Assembly (NCBI GenBank): GCA_019240475.1
Contig: JAFAYI010000031.1
Span: forward strand, 528,365 to 592,364
DNA: 64,000 nt
Direction of reading: 5' to 3'
DNA from: Acidobacteriaceae bacterium
Lineage (GTDB): Bacteria > Acidobacteriota > Terriglobia > Bryobacterales > Bryobacteraceae
Shown: piece by piece, positions 38,046 to 46,415 of the stretch
How positions within the stretch are numbered: position 1 is the first letter of the stretch
Layout: each line of letters opens with the position of its first letter
The notes under the pieces: model-generated
Database searches by the model: none
What the model was told of the DNA's origin: nothing
What the model saw: the letters and a program-made list of their open reading frames with translations, nothing else
Made by a program: the position numbers and the translations under genes

Positions 38046-39836
38046 ATGCTGCTGCAATTTCCAATCACGAATAATCCAGAAGTCGATTTGAACACGACCT
38101 ACGATGCGGTGATTGTGGGATCGGGCGCGGCGGGCGGAATGGCCGCGCACGTGCTGACGTCGCATGGCTTGAAGGTGCTGCTGCTAGAGGCGGGCAAGTA
38201 TCAGGACACGGGCAAGATTCTGCATTCGATGCAGTGGCCGTACGATCATCCGCGGCGGGGCGACATGCCGCCGGATTATCATGCGCTTTCGAGCAACGAG
38301 TACACGTTCCGCAAACTGCCGTACGCGCAGAATTCGCCATATACGAAAGTGACGTCCTATGTGCAGGCGTGGGGCTTTTCCGATTACAGCAAGACGCTAG
38401 TGGTGGACGAGAAGCAGAATCCATATTCGGGCACGCGCTATGCGTGGGTGCGGGCGCGCGTGGTGGGGGGCAAGACGACGATCTGGGGACGGCTGGCGCT
38501 GCGGCTTTCGGATTACGATTTCAAGGGGAAGGACCACGACGGCTACGGCGAGAACTGGCCGATTTCGTATGCGGACCTGTCGCCGTATTACGACAAGGTG
38601 GATTTGTATCTGGGGATCAGCGGGCATCCGGAAGGGTTGCCGCAGATGCCCGACGGAAAGTATCAGCGGCCGTTGAAGCTGAGCTATGCGGAGCTGCACC
38701 TGCGGGAAACGTTAAAAGGCATGGACCGCGTGCTGACGCCGTATCGGGCGGGCGTGACGACCGACGGGTTGAAGCACAACAAGTATCGCAGCCGCTGTTA
38801 TGGCCGCGGGGCGTGCGACCGGCATGTGGGCGGATGCGACATACATGCGGCCTTCGATTCGCCCACGGGATTGATCCGGCCGGCGATGGACACGGGCAAC
38901 CTGACGCTGAGGCCAAATTCGACCGTATATGAAGTGACGGTGGACAAGAACACGGGGAAGGCAACGGGCGTTTCGTTTCTCGATAGCGAGACACGGAAGA
39001 GCTACCAGGCCAAGGCGAAGACTGTATTGCTGGCGGCCTCGACGCTCGAATCGGCGCGGCTGCTGCTGCTTTCCAAATCGAGCTTGTATCCGAACGGGAT
39101 CGGGAATTCGAGCGGACACGTAGGGCATAATTTCTGCGAGCACGTGATGGGGCCGTCGGTGGCAGGCCTGATGAAGGAGCTGGTGGGCAAGCCCCGCACG
39201 CTCGACGATGGAAGGCCGGGAGGGTTCTACGTGCCGCGATTCCGCAACGTGACTACGAAGCAGCCGGACTTCCTTCGGGGTTATGGATTTGAAGGCGGCG
39301 CGGGCTGCGGAATGATTCCGGGTTCGGCGTTCACCAGTCCCGGGTTCGGCGAAGAATATAAGAAGCATGTACGGGACTACGCGGGCGCAACGATTGAAAT
39401 GGGCGGCTTTGGCGAGGTGCTACCGCGGTATGAGAACGCAGTGGACATCGACCCGGAAATCAAGGATGCGTGGGGCGTGCCGGTGCTGCGGTTCAGCTAC
39501 AAGTTCGGCGAGAACGAAATGAAAATGGCCAAGGATATGGCCGTGACTGGACGCGAGATGTTCGAAGCCGCGGGCTTCGAGGTGCTTTCCTCGGGCGATA
39601 AAGTGCTGCCGGAGGGCTGGTCGATACACGAGCTTGGGACTTCGCGCATGGGCAACGACCCGAAGACGTCGGTATTGAACCAATTTGAGCAATCGCACGA
39701 TGTGAAGAACCTATTCGTGGTGGATGGCAGTGCGTTTGTGAACGCCTCCTGCCAGAATCCGACGTGGACAATTATGGCGTTGTGCTGGAGGTCTTGCGAC
39801 TATCTGGCGGATCAGCTCCAGAAAGGAGAGATCTGA
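38046..39836 (+). CDS. GMC-family FAD oxidoreductase (sugar dehydrogenase large subunit)
   Basis: The 596-residue protein opens with the FAD dinucleotide motif VIVGSGAAGGMAAHVL and ends with the GMC C-terminal domain, where H528 in IHELGTSRMG and N571 in NPTWTIMA are the predicted catalytic pair. No signal peptide of its own is visible. It is coupled (TGATG) to a small Tat-signal subunit, the arrangement of periplasmic gluconate 2-dehydrogenase and glucoside 3-dehydrogenase complexes, where the small subunit carries the large one across. It probably oxidises a sugar or polyol. SD AAGGAG lies upstream of ATG. Confidence 0.9.
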   Translation: MLLQFPITNNPEVDLNTTYDAVIVGSGAAGGMAAHVLTSHGLKVLLLEAGKYQDTGKILHSMQWPYDHPRRGDMPPDYHALSSNEYTFRKLPYAQNSPYTKVTSYVQAWGFSDYSKTLVVDEKQNPYSGTRYAWVRARVVGGKTTIWGRLALRLSDYDFKGKDHDGYGENWPISYADLSPYYDKVDLYLGISGHPEGLPQMPDGKYQRPLKLSYAELHLRETLKGMDRVLTPYRAGVTTDGLKHNKYRSRCYGRGACDRHVGGCDIHAAFDSPTGLIRPAMDTGNLTLRPNSTVYEVTVDKNTGKATGVSFLDSETRKSYQAKAKTVLLAASTLESARLLLLSKSSLYPNGIGNSSGHVGHNFCEHVMGPSVAGLMKELVGKPRTLDDGRPGGFYVPRFRNVTTKQPDFLRGYGFEGGAGCGMIPGSAFTSPGFGEEYKKHVRDYAGATIEMGGFGEVLPRYENAVDIDPEIKDAWGVPVLRFSYKFGENEMKMAKDMAVTGREMFEAAGFEVLSSGDKVLPEGWSIHELGTSRMGNDPKTSVLNQFEQSHDVKNLFVVDGSAFVNASCQNPTWTIMALCWRSCDYLADQLQKGEI

Positions 39837-40357
39837 TGGAAGCGGCACTGAATCGGCGCGATTTATTCAAGGCCTTGACGGTGGCGGCGTTTACGACGCT
39901 GCAACTGCCGGCGGCGGAACCGGGAGCGCCGCTGTACTTCACGAAAGACGAATTCGCTTTACTCGACGCATTGACGGATATGATTATTCCGACCGACGAA
40001 CATTCGCCGGGGGCGCATGATGCCGGAGTGGCAGCGTATATCGACCGAAGGGTAGCCGAGGCGTTTGTGGCCGAAGACAAAGAGTCGTGGCGCAAGGGTC
40101 TGGCGGCGATGAACGCGCTTTCCCAGAGTCGTTGCCAGTGCCCGTTTCTGGGAGCAAGCAAGGCGCAGCAGAACGGGATGCTCAAGCAGTTGGCGGCGAA
40201 GGAACGAGATCCGAAGACAGAGGCGGAGAAGTTCTTTACGCAACTGAAGGAGACGACGGCGTTCGCGTATTACTCGTCCGATATCGGCATTCATCAAGAG
40301 ATCAACTACAAGGGCAACGTGCTGCTGGAGCAGTTCGTGGGCTACGACGCTACGTGA
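39836..40357 (+). CDS. Gluconate 2-dehydrogenase subunit 3 family protein (Tat signal)
   Basis: ATG 39836 overlaps the GMC stop by one base (TGATG) and gives 173 residues. The N-terminus NRRDLFKALTVAAFTTL is a Tat-type signal, and FTKDEFALLDALTDMIIPTDEHSPGA matches the gluconate-2-dehydrogenase subunit 3 domain. It is expected to be the small partner of the GMC dehydrogenase and to guide its export. The next gene starts inside its last codons. Confidence 0.9.
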   Translation: MEAALNRRDLFKALTVAAFTTLQLPAAEPGAPLYFTKDEFALLDALTDMIIPTDEHSPGAHDAGVAAYIDRRVAEAFVAEDKESWRKGLAAMNALSQSRCQCPFLGASKAQQNGMLKQLAAKERDPKTEAEKFFTQLKETTAFAYYSSDIGIHQEINYKGNVLLEQFVGYDAT

Positions 40358-41898
40358 GAAGACTGTTTTCTATCGCGCCGGCGGCCTTGCTGGGGTGCGC
40401 GCTATTCGCGCAATCGGCGATCGCGCCAGGAGCGCAGCGCGCGCTCCGCTCCATCACGGCGGCGAACTTGCGGGGCGATCTGTCTTTTCTCGCATCGGAT
40501 GCGCTGGAGGGCCGATATACGCCGTCGCCGGGACTGGAGGTCGCGGCCGAGTTTATCGCTTCGCAGTTTCGGGCCGCGGGGCTCGAACCGGGCGGAGACA
40601 ACGACTATTTTCAGACGGCCGAGATGGTGGATCGGCGCATGGGCAAAGCGCAATCGGAGATGACGGTGGTTTCCGGCGGCGGGACATTCCAGATTCCCGC
40701 GAGCGCGATCGCGGTGAGCGACGCAAACGAAGGAGGCAGGCTGGAGAACACACCGGCGGTGGTTTTCCGAGCGCGAGATCCGGAGGCTCTGAAAGGCGCG
40801 GAGGTGAGCGGGAAAGCGGTGATTGCGCCCGCGATCGACTGGCGCAAGATCCCGGCCGGCGAGCGGCAATCGATCTATACGAAGATGCGGGCGTTCGATG
40901 GACAAGTGGCGTCTTTGAAGCCGGCTGTGGAGATTCTGGTGACGGCGGGCGGCCTCCCGACGAATGCCGCGTCGCTGATTGCGGCGGACGAAGCTTCGCA
41001 GCCTCGCGTGACGAAACTGCTGGCGCAGAGCGATGAGCTGCGCAAGTGGATGGAGAAGCCGAGCGCGGCAAGCGGAGCGCAAAGCGTGTCGGTCGCGTTT
41101 TCGAGGCCGGACGATAGGCGGGTCCGAGTGAAGAATGTAGTTGGAATTTTGCGAGGCTCGGATGCGCGGCTGAAAGATACATACGTGTTGCTGACGGCGC
41201 ATTACGATCACATCGGAACGCGCGCAACGGCGGCCGGCGCGGCGAATCCGGAAGCGAAGCAAAATGGCAGCGACGAGATCTTCAACGGAGCGAATGACGA
41301 CGGGAGCGGGACGGTCTCGGTGATCGAGATTGGGCGGGCGCTGGCGAAGCTGAATCCGCACCCAAGGCGGACGATCGTCTTCATGACATTTTTCGGCGAG
41401 GAGCGCGGCGAACTGGGATCGCAGTTTTACGGCAAGCATCCAGTCGTGCCGGTGAAGGATACGATTGCCGATATCAACCTGGAGCAGGTGGGGCGGACGG
41501 ATTCGACTGTGGGGAAACAGATCAACAACGCGAGCCTGACGGGTTACGACTACTCCGATGTGACCAAATTCCTGGAGCGCGCAGGGCGCGAGACGGGGAT
41601 TAAGTTGTACATGGACAAAGACGCGAGCGACGCTTATTTCACACGCAGCGACAATGCGTCGCTAGCCGAGCAGGGCGTGCCCGCGCACAGTTTGACGGTG
41701 GCGTTCGATTATCCGGATTACCACGGGGTGGGCGACGAATGGCAGAAGGTCGACTACGACAACATGGCGCGGGTGGACCGGATGGTGGCGCTCGGGCTGA
41801 TGGAAATCGCCAACAGCGCTCGGGCTCCGGAGTGGAATGCGCAGAATCCGAAGACCGCCCCCTTCCGCGAGGCGCAGCGGAAACTGCTGGGGCAGTGA
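40354..41898 (+). CDS. Exported M28-family metallopeptidase
   Basis: GTG 40354 overlaps the previous stop by GTGA and gives a 514-residue protein with a signal peptide (RRLFSIAPAALLGCALFAQSA). The co-catalytic zinc ligands of M28 are all visible: H in LTAHYDHIG, D in NGANDDGSG, E in FFGEERGELGS, D in NLEQVGRTD and H in PAHSLTVAF. A PA-like insert lies between residues ~110 and 260. It should release amino acids from peptides in the periplasm. Why it is coupled to a sugar dehydrogenase is unclear. Confidence 0.9.
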   Translation: MRRLFSIAPAALLGCALFAQSAIAPGAQRALRSITAANLRGDLSFLASDALEGRYTPSPGLEVAAEFIASQFRAAGLEPGGDNDYFQTAEMVDRRMGKAQSEMTVVSGGGTFQIPASAIAVSDANEGGRLENTPAVVFRARDPEALKGAEVSGKAVIAPAIDWRKIPAGERQSIYTKMRAFDGQVASLKPAVEILVTAGGLPTNAASLIAADEASQPRVTKLLAQSDELRKWMEKPSAASGAQSVSVAFSRPDDRRVRVKNVVGILRGSDARLKDTYVLLTAHYDHIGTRATAAGAANPEAKQNGSDEIFNGANDDGSGTVSVIEIGRALAKLNPHPRRTIVFMTFFGEERGELGSQFYGKHPVVPVKDTIADINLEQVGRTDSTVGKQINNASLTGYDYSDVTKFLERAGRETGIKLYMDKDASDAYFTRSDNASLAEQGVPAHSLTVAFDYPDYHGVGDEWQKVDYDNMARVDRMVALGLMEIANSARAPEWNAQNPKTAPFREAQRKLLGQ

Positions 41899-41976
41899 GC
41901 GGTCCCTCCCCGGATCCGAGCAACATTCGGGAACTGGCGGGGGAAGATCTGCGTATTCGCCTATGGTGAAAGATTC

Positions 41977-42168
41977 ATGCTGACATTTGTGCTGTGGTGC
42001 CTGCTGTTGATCTTCTGCTGGCCGCTGGCTCTGATAGCGCTGGTGCTTTATCCAATCGTGTGGCTGTTGCTTGTGCCGTTTCGGCTGGTGGGCATCGCGG
42101 TGCATGGAGTGCTGGCGCTGGTGACGGCAGTTATTTTCCTGCCGGTGCGGGTGCTTCGGGCAATTTGA
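41977..42168 (+). CDS. Small hydrophobic membrane protein
   Basis: This 63-residue ORF is almost entirely hydrophobic (two probable helices) and ends in a basic FLPVRVLRAI tail. A GGTGAAAG tract lies 5 bases upstream of the ATG. I do not recognise the family. The absence of any larger overlapping gene and the good ribosome-binding tract support it, but such a composition can arise by chance. Confidence 0.5.
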   Translation: MLTFVLWCLLLIFCWPLALIALVLYPIVWLLLVPFRLVGIAVHGVLALVTAVIFLPVRVLRAI

Positions 42169-42177
42169 CCTTTAACC

Positions 42178-42197
42178 GCGCACGACGGCCTGTGCGC
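42178..42197. repeat. Inverted repeat, GCGCAC/GTGCGC hairpin
   Basis: A GCGCAC arm and GTGCGC arm flank an 8-base loop, right after the small membrane ORF and between convergent genes. A GCGCACAACGGCC half-copy follows at 42212-42224, inside the ribokinase 3' end, and a fuller copy occurs at 45702-45736. No T-tract follows, so it is not a classic terminator. Confidence 0.6.
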
Positions 42198-42205
42198 TTG
42201 CTGAT

Positions 42206-43165
42206 TTAATCGCGCACAACGGCCACCGAACGGCCTCTGCGTTTTCCTTCCCACTCGGCTTCGAATTTCTCCAAAGTGACAAAGGATTTTTGCGTACCCG
42301 CGGAGAGTGTCGATAGGGCGGCGTAGAGGTTGGCGCGGGAGATGGCTTCGCTTTCGTCGAAGCCGCTGGCGAGAAAGCAGGCGAGGCTGCCGATGAAGGC
42401 GTCGCCGGCGCCCGTGGAATCGAAAGCGTCGACCGGAAACGCGGGGATGTGGCGCATGCCGTCGGCAGTGGCGAGAAGAGCGCCGTTGGCGCCGAGGGTG
42501 ACGATGACGCGGGGCTGCCCCCGGCCGATGAGGTGCGCGGCGCACGCGCGGGCGCCTTCCAAACCCTCTAAGGCGATACCGGTGATCGCTTCCGCTTCGG
42601 TTTCGTTGGGGATCAGGTAATCGGCGTTGGCGATTTCGCGGGCGTCGAGGGGTTGGCCGGGCGCGGGGTTGAGGATCGTGCGGACGTTCCGCTCGCGCGC
42701 AAAGCGGAGCGTGTAGTAGACCGTATCGAGCGGGATTTCAAGCTGCAGGACGATGAAATCGGCGGACGCGAGAACGTCGGAGGCGGCGTCGATGTCGGCG
42801 GGGAGCAAGCGATCGTTGGCGCCTTTGATGACTAGGATGCGATTTTGGCCCGCGGTATCGACGAAGATGGGCGCGACGCCGCTCGAAACCGACGGCGTAA
42901 TGTGGACGTGCGTGGCATCGATGCCGAAGGAGCGGAAATTTTGGACGGTGGCCGGGCCGAATAGATCGTCGCCGAGGCGAGCGATCATGGAAACTTCCGC
43001 GCCGCACAGGCGGGCGGCCACGGCTTGATTGGCGCCCTTGCCGCCGAAGCCGAGATGGAACTCGCGGCCGAAGATGGTTTCGCCGGGGCGGGGGAAGCGG
43101 TCGGTGAAGGTGGTGAGATCGACATTCGCGCTGCCGACGACCGCGATGCGGGGTACACGAGGCAT
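42206..43165 (-). CDS. rbsK: Ribokinase-family carbohydrate kinase
   Basis: The 319-residue PfkB-family protein has VVGSANVDLTTF, FGGKGANQA (sugar site) and DSTGAGDAFIGSL with the catalytic Asp and the anion hole. It should phosphorylate ribose or a related sugar with ATP. The cytosine deaminase gene lies 20 bases upstream on the same strand, so the pair may serve nucleoside salvage. Ribokinase versus another PfkB specificity is not proven. Confidence 0.88.
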   Translation of the reverse strand: MPRVPRIAVVGSANVDLTTFTDRFPRPGETIFGREFHLGFGGKGANQAVAARLCGAEVSMIARLGDDLFGPATVQNFRSFGIDATHVHITPSVSSGVAPIFVDTAGQNRILVIKGANDRLLPADIDAASDVLASADFIVLQLEIPLDTVYYTLRFARERNVRTILNPAPGQPLDAREIANADYLIPNETEAEAITGIALEGLEGARACAAHLIGRGQPRVIVTLGANGALLATADGMRHIPAFPVDAFDSTGAGDAFIGSLACFLASGFDESEAISRANLYAALSTLSAGTQKSFVTLEKFEAEWEGKRRGRSVAVVRD

Positions 43166-43185
43166 GAGGAAGTACCAGGGTAGCG

Positions 43186-43635
43186 CTAGGGAGCGGTAAT
43201 CTCACCAATGTCTTCATCCCAGTCCGCGGGACGGGCTTGCATAAAGGAGCGCAGAAGGCCGATGCAATCCGGGTGGTTGAGGATTCGGAGATCGACGCCG
43301 CGGGAGCGGAGATAGTCTTCGGGGCCTTGGAAATTTCGATTCTCGCCCACGATTACGATGGGGATCTTGTAAAGCAGCACGGCGCCGCTGCACATGTCGC
43401 AGGGAGACAGCGTGGAGTAGAGAACGGCGCGGCGGTAGTCGGCGGGTTGAAGGCGGCCGGCGTTGTTCAGGCAGTCCATTTCGGCGTGCAGCACGGGGCT
43501 GCCGATTTGGATACGCCGGTTATGGCCGCGGCCGACGATGTGGCCGTCGAGGACAAGTACGGCGCCGATGGGAATGCCGCCTTCGGAAAGCCCTTGGCGG
43601 GCCTGAGCTAAGGCTTCGCGCAGGAATGGATCCAC
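43186..43635 (-). CDS. Cytosine deaminase (fungal-FCY1-like CDA superfamily)
   Basis: The 149-residue protein carries the zinc site H50-A-E52 and P-C79-D-M-C82. Its motifs GGIPIGAVLV, GRGHNRR, TLSPCDMC, the IPIVIVGEN block and the C-terminal RPADWDEDIGE closely echo the yeast cytosine deaminase layout. It probably converts cytosine to uracil; guanine or another base is possible. It is the first gene of a two-gene operon with the ribokinase. Confidence 0.85.
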   Translation of the reverse strand: MDPFLREALAQARQGLSEGGIPIGAVLVLDGHIVGRGHNRRIQIGSPVLHAEMDCLNNAGRLQPADYRRAVLYSTLSPCDMCSGAVLLYKIPIVIVGENRNFQGPEDYLRSRGVDLRILNHPDCIGLLRSFMQARPADWDEDIGEITAP

Positions 43636-43724
43636 TGAGAAAGACTATAACGAAGGCGACACGGGTTGTTGTCTGCGGGTGGTACTAACGCTGCCCGGAA
43701 ATGGGAAATCTTTGCAGAAATCTG

Positions 43725-43754
43725 TTGCCCGAAGCGGGGCTGCTGGCTTATAAG
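43725..43754 (+). promoter_or_regulatory. Predicted sigma-70 promoter for the 43899 gene
   Basis: A -35-like TTGCCC at 43725-43730 and a -10-like TATAAG at 43749-43754 are separated by 18 bases. A start near 43761 would give a leader of about 138 bases, with a GCCGGT/ACCGGC hairpin at 43770-43799, ahead of the ATG at 43899. Confidence 0.5.
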
Positions 43755-43898
43755 TAGGTACTTGAGAAGGCCGGTAGATGCACTGTGCCAGAGACCGGCG
43801 ACATTGTTTGAGAGACTTGACAGCGTTGTTAGACTGATGACGTAAGGAGTCCTAAAGCCCTAGGCTCAGTAGTCCCAAATACGGAGAAGTGCGAAGGT

Positions 43899-44165
43899 AT
43901 GATTGGCCGCGAAGAACTCGATCCGCTTGCCCCACAACGCGAAGCGGCTATCTTTTACGGCCTATTTTTGCGCGGGCACTCGGCCGACGACCTGCGGCGG
44001 GACATCGATGTTCCGCGTCCGCTATTGAATAAGTGGCTGCAGCCGGCCCGATATGAGGACAGCTTCCGGGATTCGCTGCGGCGCATGTATTCCTACCGAA
44101 AGCGCGTACTGGCGATTTTCGATGAGCTGGTGCTGAAAGAAAAGCACCGGGTCCGCATCAACTAG
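43899..44165 (+). CDS. Small HTH-like conserved protein
   Basis: I do not recognise a named family. The 88-residue protein is basic and helical, with the block FLRGHSADDLRRDIDVPRPL looking like a helix-turn-helix (similar to Xre-type or transposase-like recognition helices) followed by a helical RRMYSYRKRVLAIFDELVL tail. GAAGG lies just upstream of the ATG, and a hairpin-bearing leader precedes it. It could be a small DNA-binding regulator. It lies 24 bases before phzF. Confidence 0.6.
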   Translation: MIGREELDPLAPQREAAIFYGLFLRGHSADDLRRDIDVPRPLLNKWLQPARYEDSFRDSLRRMYSYRKRVLAIFDELVLKEKHRVRIN

Positions 44166-44189
44166 CGCGAACGCGCATCTAATTCACTC

Positions 44190-44969
44190 GTGGAAGTACC
44201 GATCTATCAAGTAGACGCGTTTTCGGGACGCGTGTTTTCGGGGAATCCGGCAGCGATATGCCCGTTGGCAGAGTGGCTGCCGGATGCGACGCTACAGGCC
44301 ATTGCGGCGGAAAACAATCTGGCGGAGACGGCGTATTTTGTCCGCGATAATGGGGGCTTCCAACTACGCTGGTTCACGCCGGTGTGCGAGGTGGACCTCT
44401 GCGGGCACGCGACGCTTGCCTCGGCGTATGTGCTGTTCGAAGAGTTGAACGAGCCTGGCGAGATGGTGCGCTTTGCGACAAAATCCGGACAGTTGACGGT
44501 TCGCAGGGAGCGGGATTTACTGTCAATGAATTTTCCGTCGCGCCCACCGGAGGCGATAGAAGCCGATCCGAACCTTGAGCGAGCGATGGGCGGAGAGCCA
44601 GTTGAGATTCTGGCGGCGCGCGATTACCTGGTGCGGTATAGAACAGAAGCGGAGTTGCGGCGGATTGCGCCCGATATGGAGGCGCTGAAACGGATTGACC
44701 GGTTTGCATTCATCGCTACCGCGCCGGGTGAGGATTGCGACTTCGTCTCGCGGTTTTTCGCGCCCGCCAAGGGTGTTCCGGAAGATCCGGTAACGGGATC
44801 GGCGCATTGCACGTTGATTCCATACTGGGCGACGCAGCTTGGCAAGACGAGCTTTCGGGCGCGCCAGGTTTCGCCGCGCGGCGGAGAACTGTGGTGCAAG
44901 CTGGAAGGCGATCGAGTGGAGATTGCCGGACGCGCAGCGCTGTTTTTGCGAGGCCGCATCGCGTTCTGA
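44190..44969 (+). CDS. PhzF-family isomerase/epimerase-like protein
   Basis: The 259-residue protein has the PhzF signature: YQVDAFSGRVFSGNPAAICPL, ENNLAETAYFV with the catalytic Glu, CEVDLCGHATLASAY, and the second-half DPVTGSAHCTL. The family has a diaminopimelate-epimerase-like fold and includes phenazine-type isomerases. The substrate here is unknown, as no phenazine genes accompany it. GTG start. Confidence 0.9.
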   Translation: MEVPIYQVDAFSGRVFSGNPAAICPLAEWLPDATLQAIAAENNLAETAYFVRDNGGFQLRWFTPVCEVDLCGHATLASAYVLFEELNEPGEMVRFATKSGQLTVRRERDLLSMNFPSRPPEAIEADPNLERAMGGEPVEILAARDYLVRYRTEAELRRIAPDMEALKRIDRFAFIATAPGEDCDFVSRFFAPAKGVPEDPVTGSAHCTLIPYWATQLGKTSFRARQVSPRGGELWCKLEGDRVEIAGRAALFLRGRIAF

Positions 44970-45123
44970 CCGCGTTCTAATCGCGAACCAATTCCGGAAC
45001 GCACATGTTGCATTTGAGAACACTTGAACGCTTGCCGAGTGGGTACCAGCGGGTTCAGTACGTCAGTAAGCTCGTAATTGATCGGGTGCGTGGAGCTTGC
45101 GGAAAACGGGGCCGACTTTTACC

Positions 45124-45152
45124 TTGAGGCTTACTTTCTTTCCATGTAAATT
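45124..45152 (+). promoter_or_regulatory. Predicted sigma-70 promoter of the candidate ncRNA
   Basis: TTGAGG at 45124-45129 and TAAATT at 45147-45152 are spaced by exactly 17 bases, each matching the sigma-70 consensus at 4 of 6 positions. No gene starts close downstream; the next sensible unit is the hairpin-rich region ending at the terminator at 45654-45682. Confidence 0.45.
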
Positions 45153-45158
45153 GAGAGA

Positions 45159-45682
45159 ATCTTCCCGCTCCGAGTACCTACACTCATCAGAAGAGTTCAG
45201 ACGAGGAATTTGAGTAACAGAGCCGAAGCCCGCGAGAAAGGTAGCAGGTCAAAGGAGGCATGAGAAAAGGCCGGTCCCGAAGCGTGGCGAGGCCACGAGA
45301 CGCTGCTCCTGCGACGCAAAATGTGCTTGCGCTGTAAGACTTTGAGGGTGGATCAGCCGATAGGCTGTAGAAGACGACAGTTCGCTGCCGTTCGCTGAGC
45401 GATAGTGACGGACGAGCACGGCTGGCTGGCCACAGCCGCCGACAAATGATTTGGCGCATTAATTGCTCAGGAGCTGTGGTATGATTCGGAAATCCGAAAA
45501 GCGCCGGCTGGTCGGTATAGAGGCGGAAGCCACGGGTCACGTGCTAGGGACTTGCGGCTTACGTGAAGGCGCGAAAGCTTTTTCGCGACTTGCGCAGCAG
45601 CAAGCTAGTGGATACTTAGGGCTTTTCAGAGCTCGAAAAACTATGCTAAGTTTGGTGAACCCTTTTGGGGTTGAACCTTTTT
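45159..45682 (+). ncRNA. Candidate structured non-coding RNA
   Basis: The 840 bases between phzF and the dksA-like gene hold no convincing protein. On the plus strand I see CGTGGC/GCCACG (45283-45297), a long stem CTAG-CTTGC/GCAAG-CTAG (45544-45608) enclosing a CGCGAAA/TTTCGCG hairpin (45570-45587), ACTTAG/CTAAGT (45614-45651) enclosing TTTTC/GAAAA, and then a terminator. A promoter-like pair lies at 45124-45152. None of the hallmark sequences of tmRNA, RNase P or SRP RNA was found. The exact 5' end is inferred; a shorter RNA starting nearer 45480 is also possible. Confidence 0.4.
45654..45682 (+). terminator. Rho-independent terminator
   Basis: AACCC (45658-45662) pairs with GGGTT (45668-45672), and GGT/ACC extends the stem. 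A TTTTT run follows at 45678-45682. It ends the hairpin-rich stretch and lies well before the dksA-like gene. Confidence 0.65.
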
Positions 45683-45701
45683 AAAAGCGATGCGTCTATT
45701 G

Positions 45702-45736
45702 AAGCGCACAACGGCCGTCAAACAGCCTGTGCGCTT
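45702..45736. repeat. Inverted repeat, AAGCGCACA/TGTGCGCTT hairpin
   Basis: Perfect 9-base arms flank a 17-base loop, and an inner GGC/GCC pair can extend the stem past a 2-base bulge. The GCGCACAACGGCC part recurs at 42212-42224 and, with one change, at 42178-42190. It sits 75 bases upstream of the dksA-like start. Confidence 0.65.
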
Positions 45737-45811
45737 GTAAGCAGGAAGACTTGGCAGCTTCGAATTGTTTTATGAGTGGGCAATGCTAGTCGATAAGAAG
45801 GAGATAGGAAA

Positions 45812-46195
45812 ATGACGAAGACCGAATTAAACAAATTCAAGAAGATCCTGGAGAACAAGCAGGACGAATTAGAGCAGATCGTTCGCAACCGCGACGCTAT
45901 CACGATCGAGAAGAGCGCGGATGCGCTCGATGAAGTACAGCATGCGGCCGAGCGGGAACTTGCGATTCGAAATCTGGATCGGGAGTCGAATCTGCTACGC
46001 AATGTGAGGTCGGCTCTTCGTCGCATTGAAGATGGCTCTTTCGGAACCTGCCTGCATTGCGAAGAGGAGATCAGTCCGAAGCGGCTGAATGCGGTTCCGT
46101 GGGCGCCCTTCTGCATTCAGTGCCAGGAGCAGGCCGACCGCAATCACGAGGAAGGGAACGATTCTTTCGAAGATCTCCTTGTCAACGCTGCCTAA
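45812..46195 (+). CDS. DksA/TraR-family zinc-finger protein
   Basis: The 127-residue protein has a helical coiled-coil hairpin followed by a four-Cys zinc finger, CLHC ... CIQC, with the block RIEDGSFGTCLHCEEEISP typical of DksA/TraR proteins, which bind RNA polymerase in the secondary channel and act with ppGpp. AAGGAG at 45798-45803 is 8 bases before the ATG. It is a lone gene after the hairpin-rich region; no symbol is given because several DksA paralogues usually exist. Confidence 0.9.
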   Translation: MTKTELNKFKKILENKQDELEQIVRNRDAITIEKSADALDEVQHAAERELAIRNLDRESNLLRNVRSALRRIEDGSFGTCLHCEEEISPKRLNAVPWAPFCIQCQEQADRNHEEGNDSFEDLLVNAA

Positions 46196-46415
46196 CGAAT
46201 TTGTTGGACTGGGCGCACCCCAGTGCGCCCGCCCAGGCATTGCTGACAAAATCTTTATTTTCCCCGCCTCAAGTTTCTCCCTCGCCGGCTTCTTCGCGGC
46301 GGTTCTTACTCCAAAATCAGCTCAGAAGTAACTTAGATCCCACTGGTTTCGCCCTCTCATCCGTAACATTCAATGTGCCCGGATGCTCCAATGGGGGAGA
46401 AGGCACAGTCCGATC

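Noticed and set aside
40087..40353. A longer N-terminus for the M28 peptidase
   Set aside because: It is a shadow of the subunit-3 gene; the signal peptide starts at GTG 40354.
43817..43845. TTGACA at 43817 as the main promoter of the small HTH-like gene
   Set aside because: No acceptable -10 hexamer lies 16-18 bases downstream; the pair at 43725-43754 is better.
44970..45682. tmRNA, RNase P RNA or SRP RNA gene
   Set aside because: The signature sequences of each (tRNA-like ends, GAGGAAAGTCC core, GGAAGGAAGCAG tip) are not present on either strand.
45187..45684. Short open frames on both strands in the 45-kb gap
   Set aside because: Neither has a recognisable domain or a good ribosome-binding site, and both overlap extensive hairpins; they look like chance frames.
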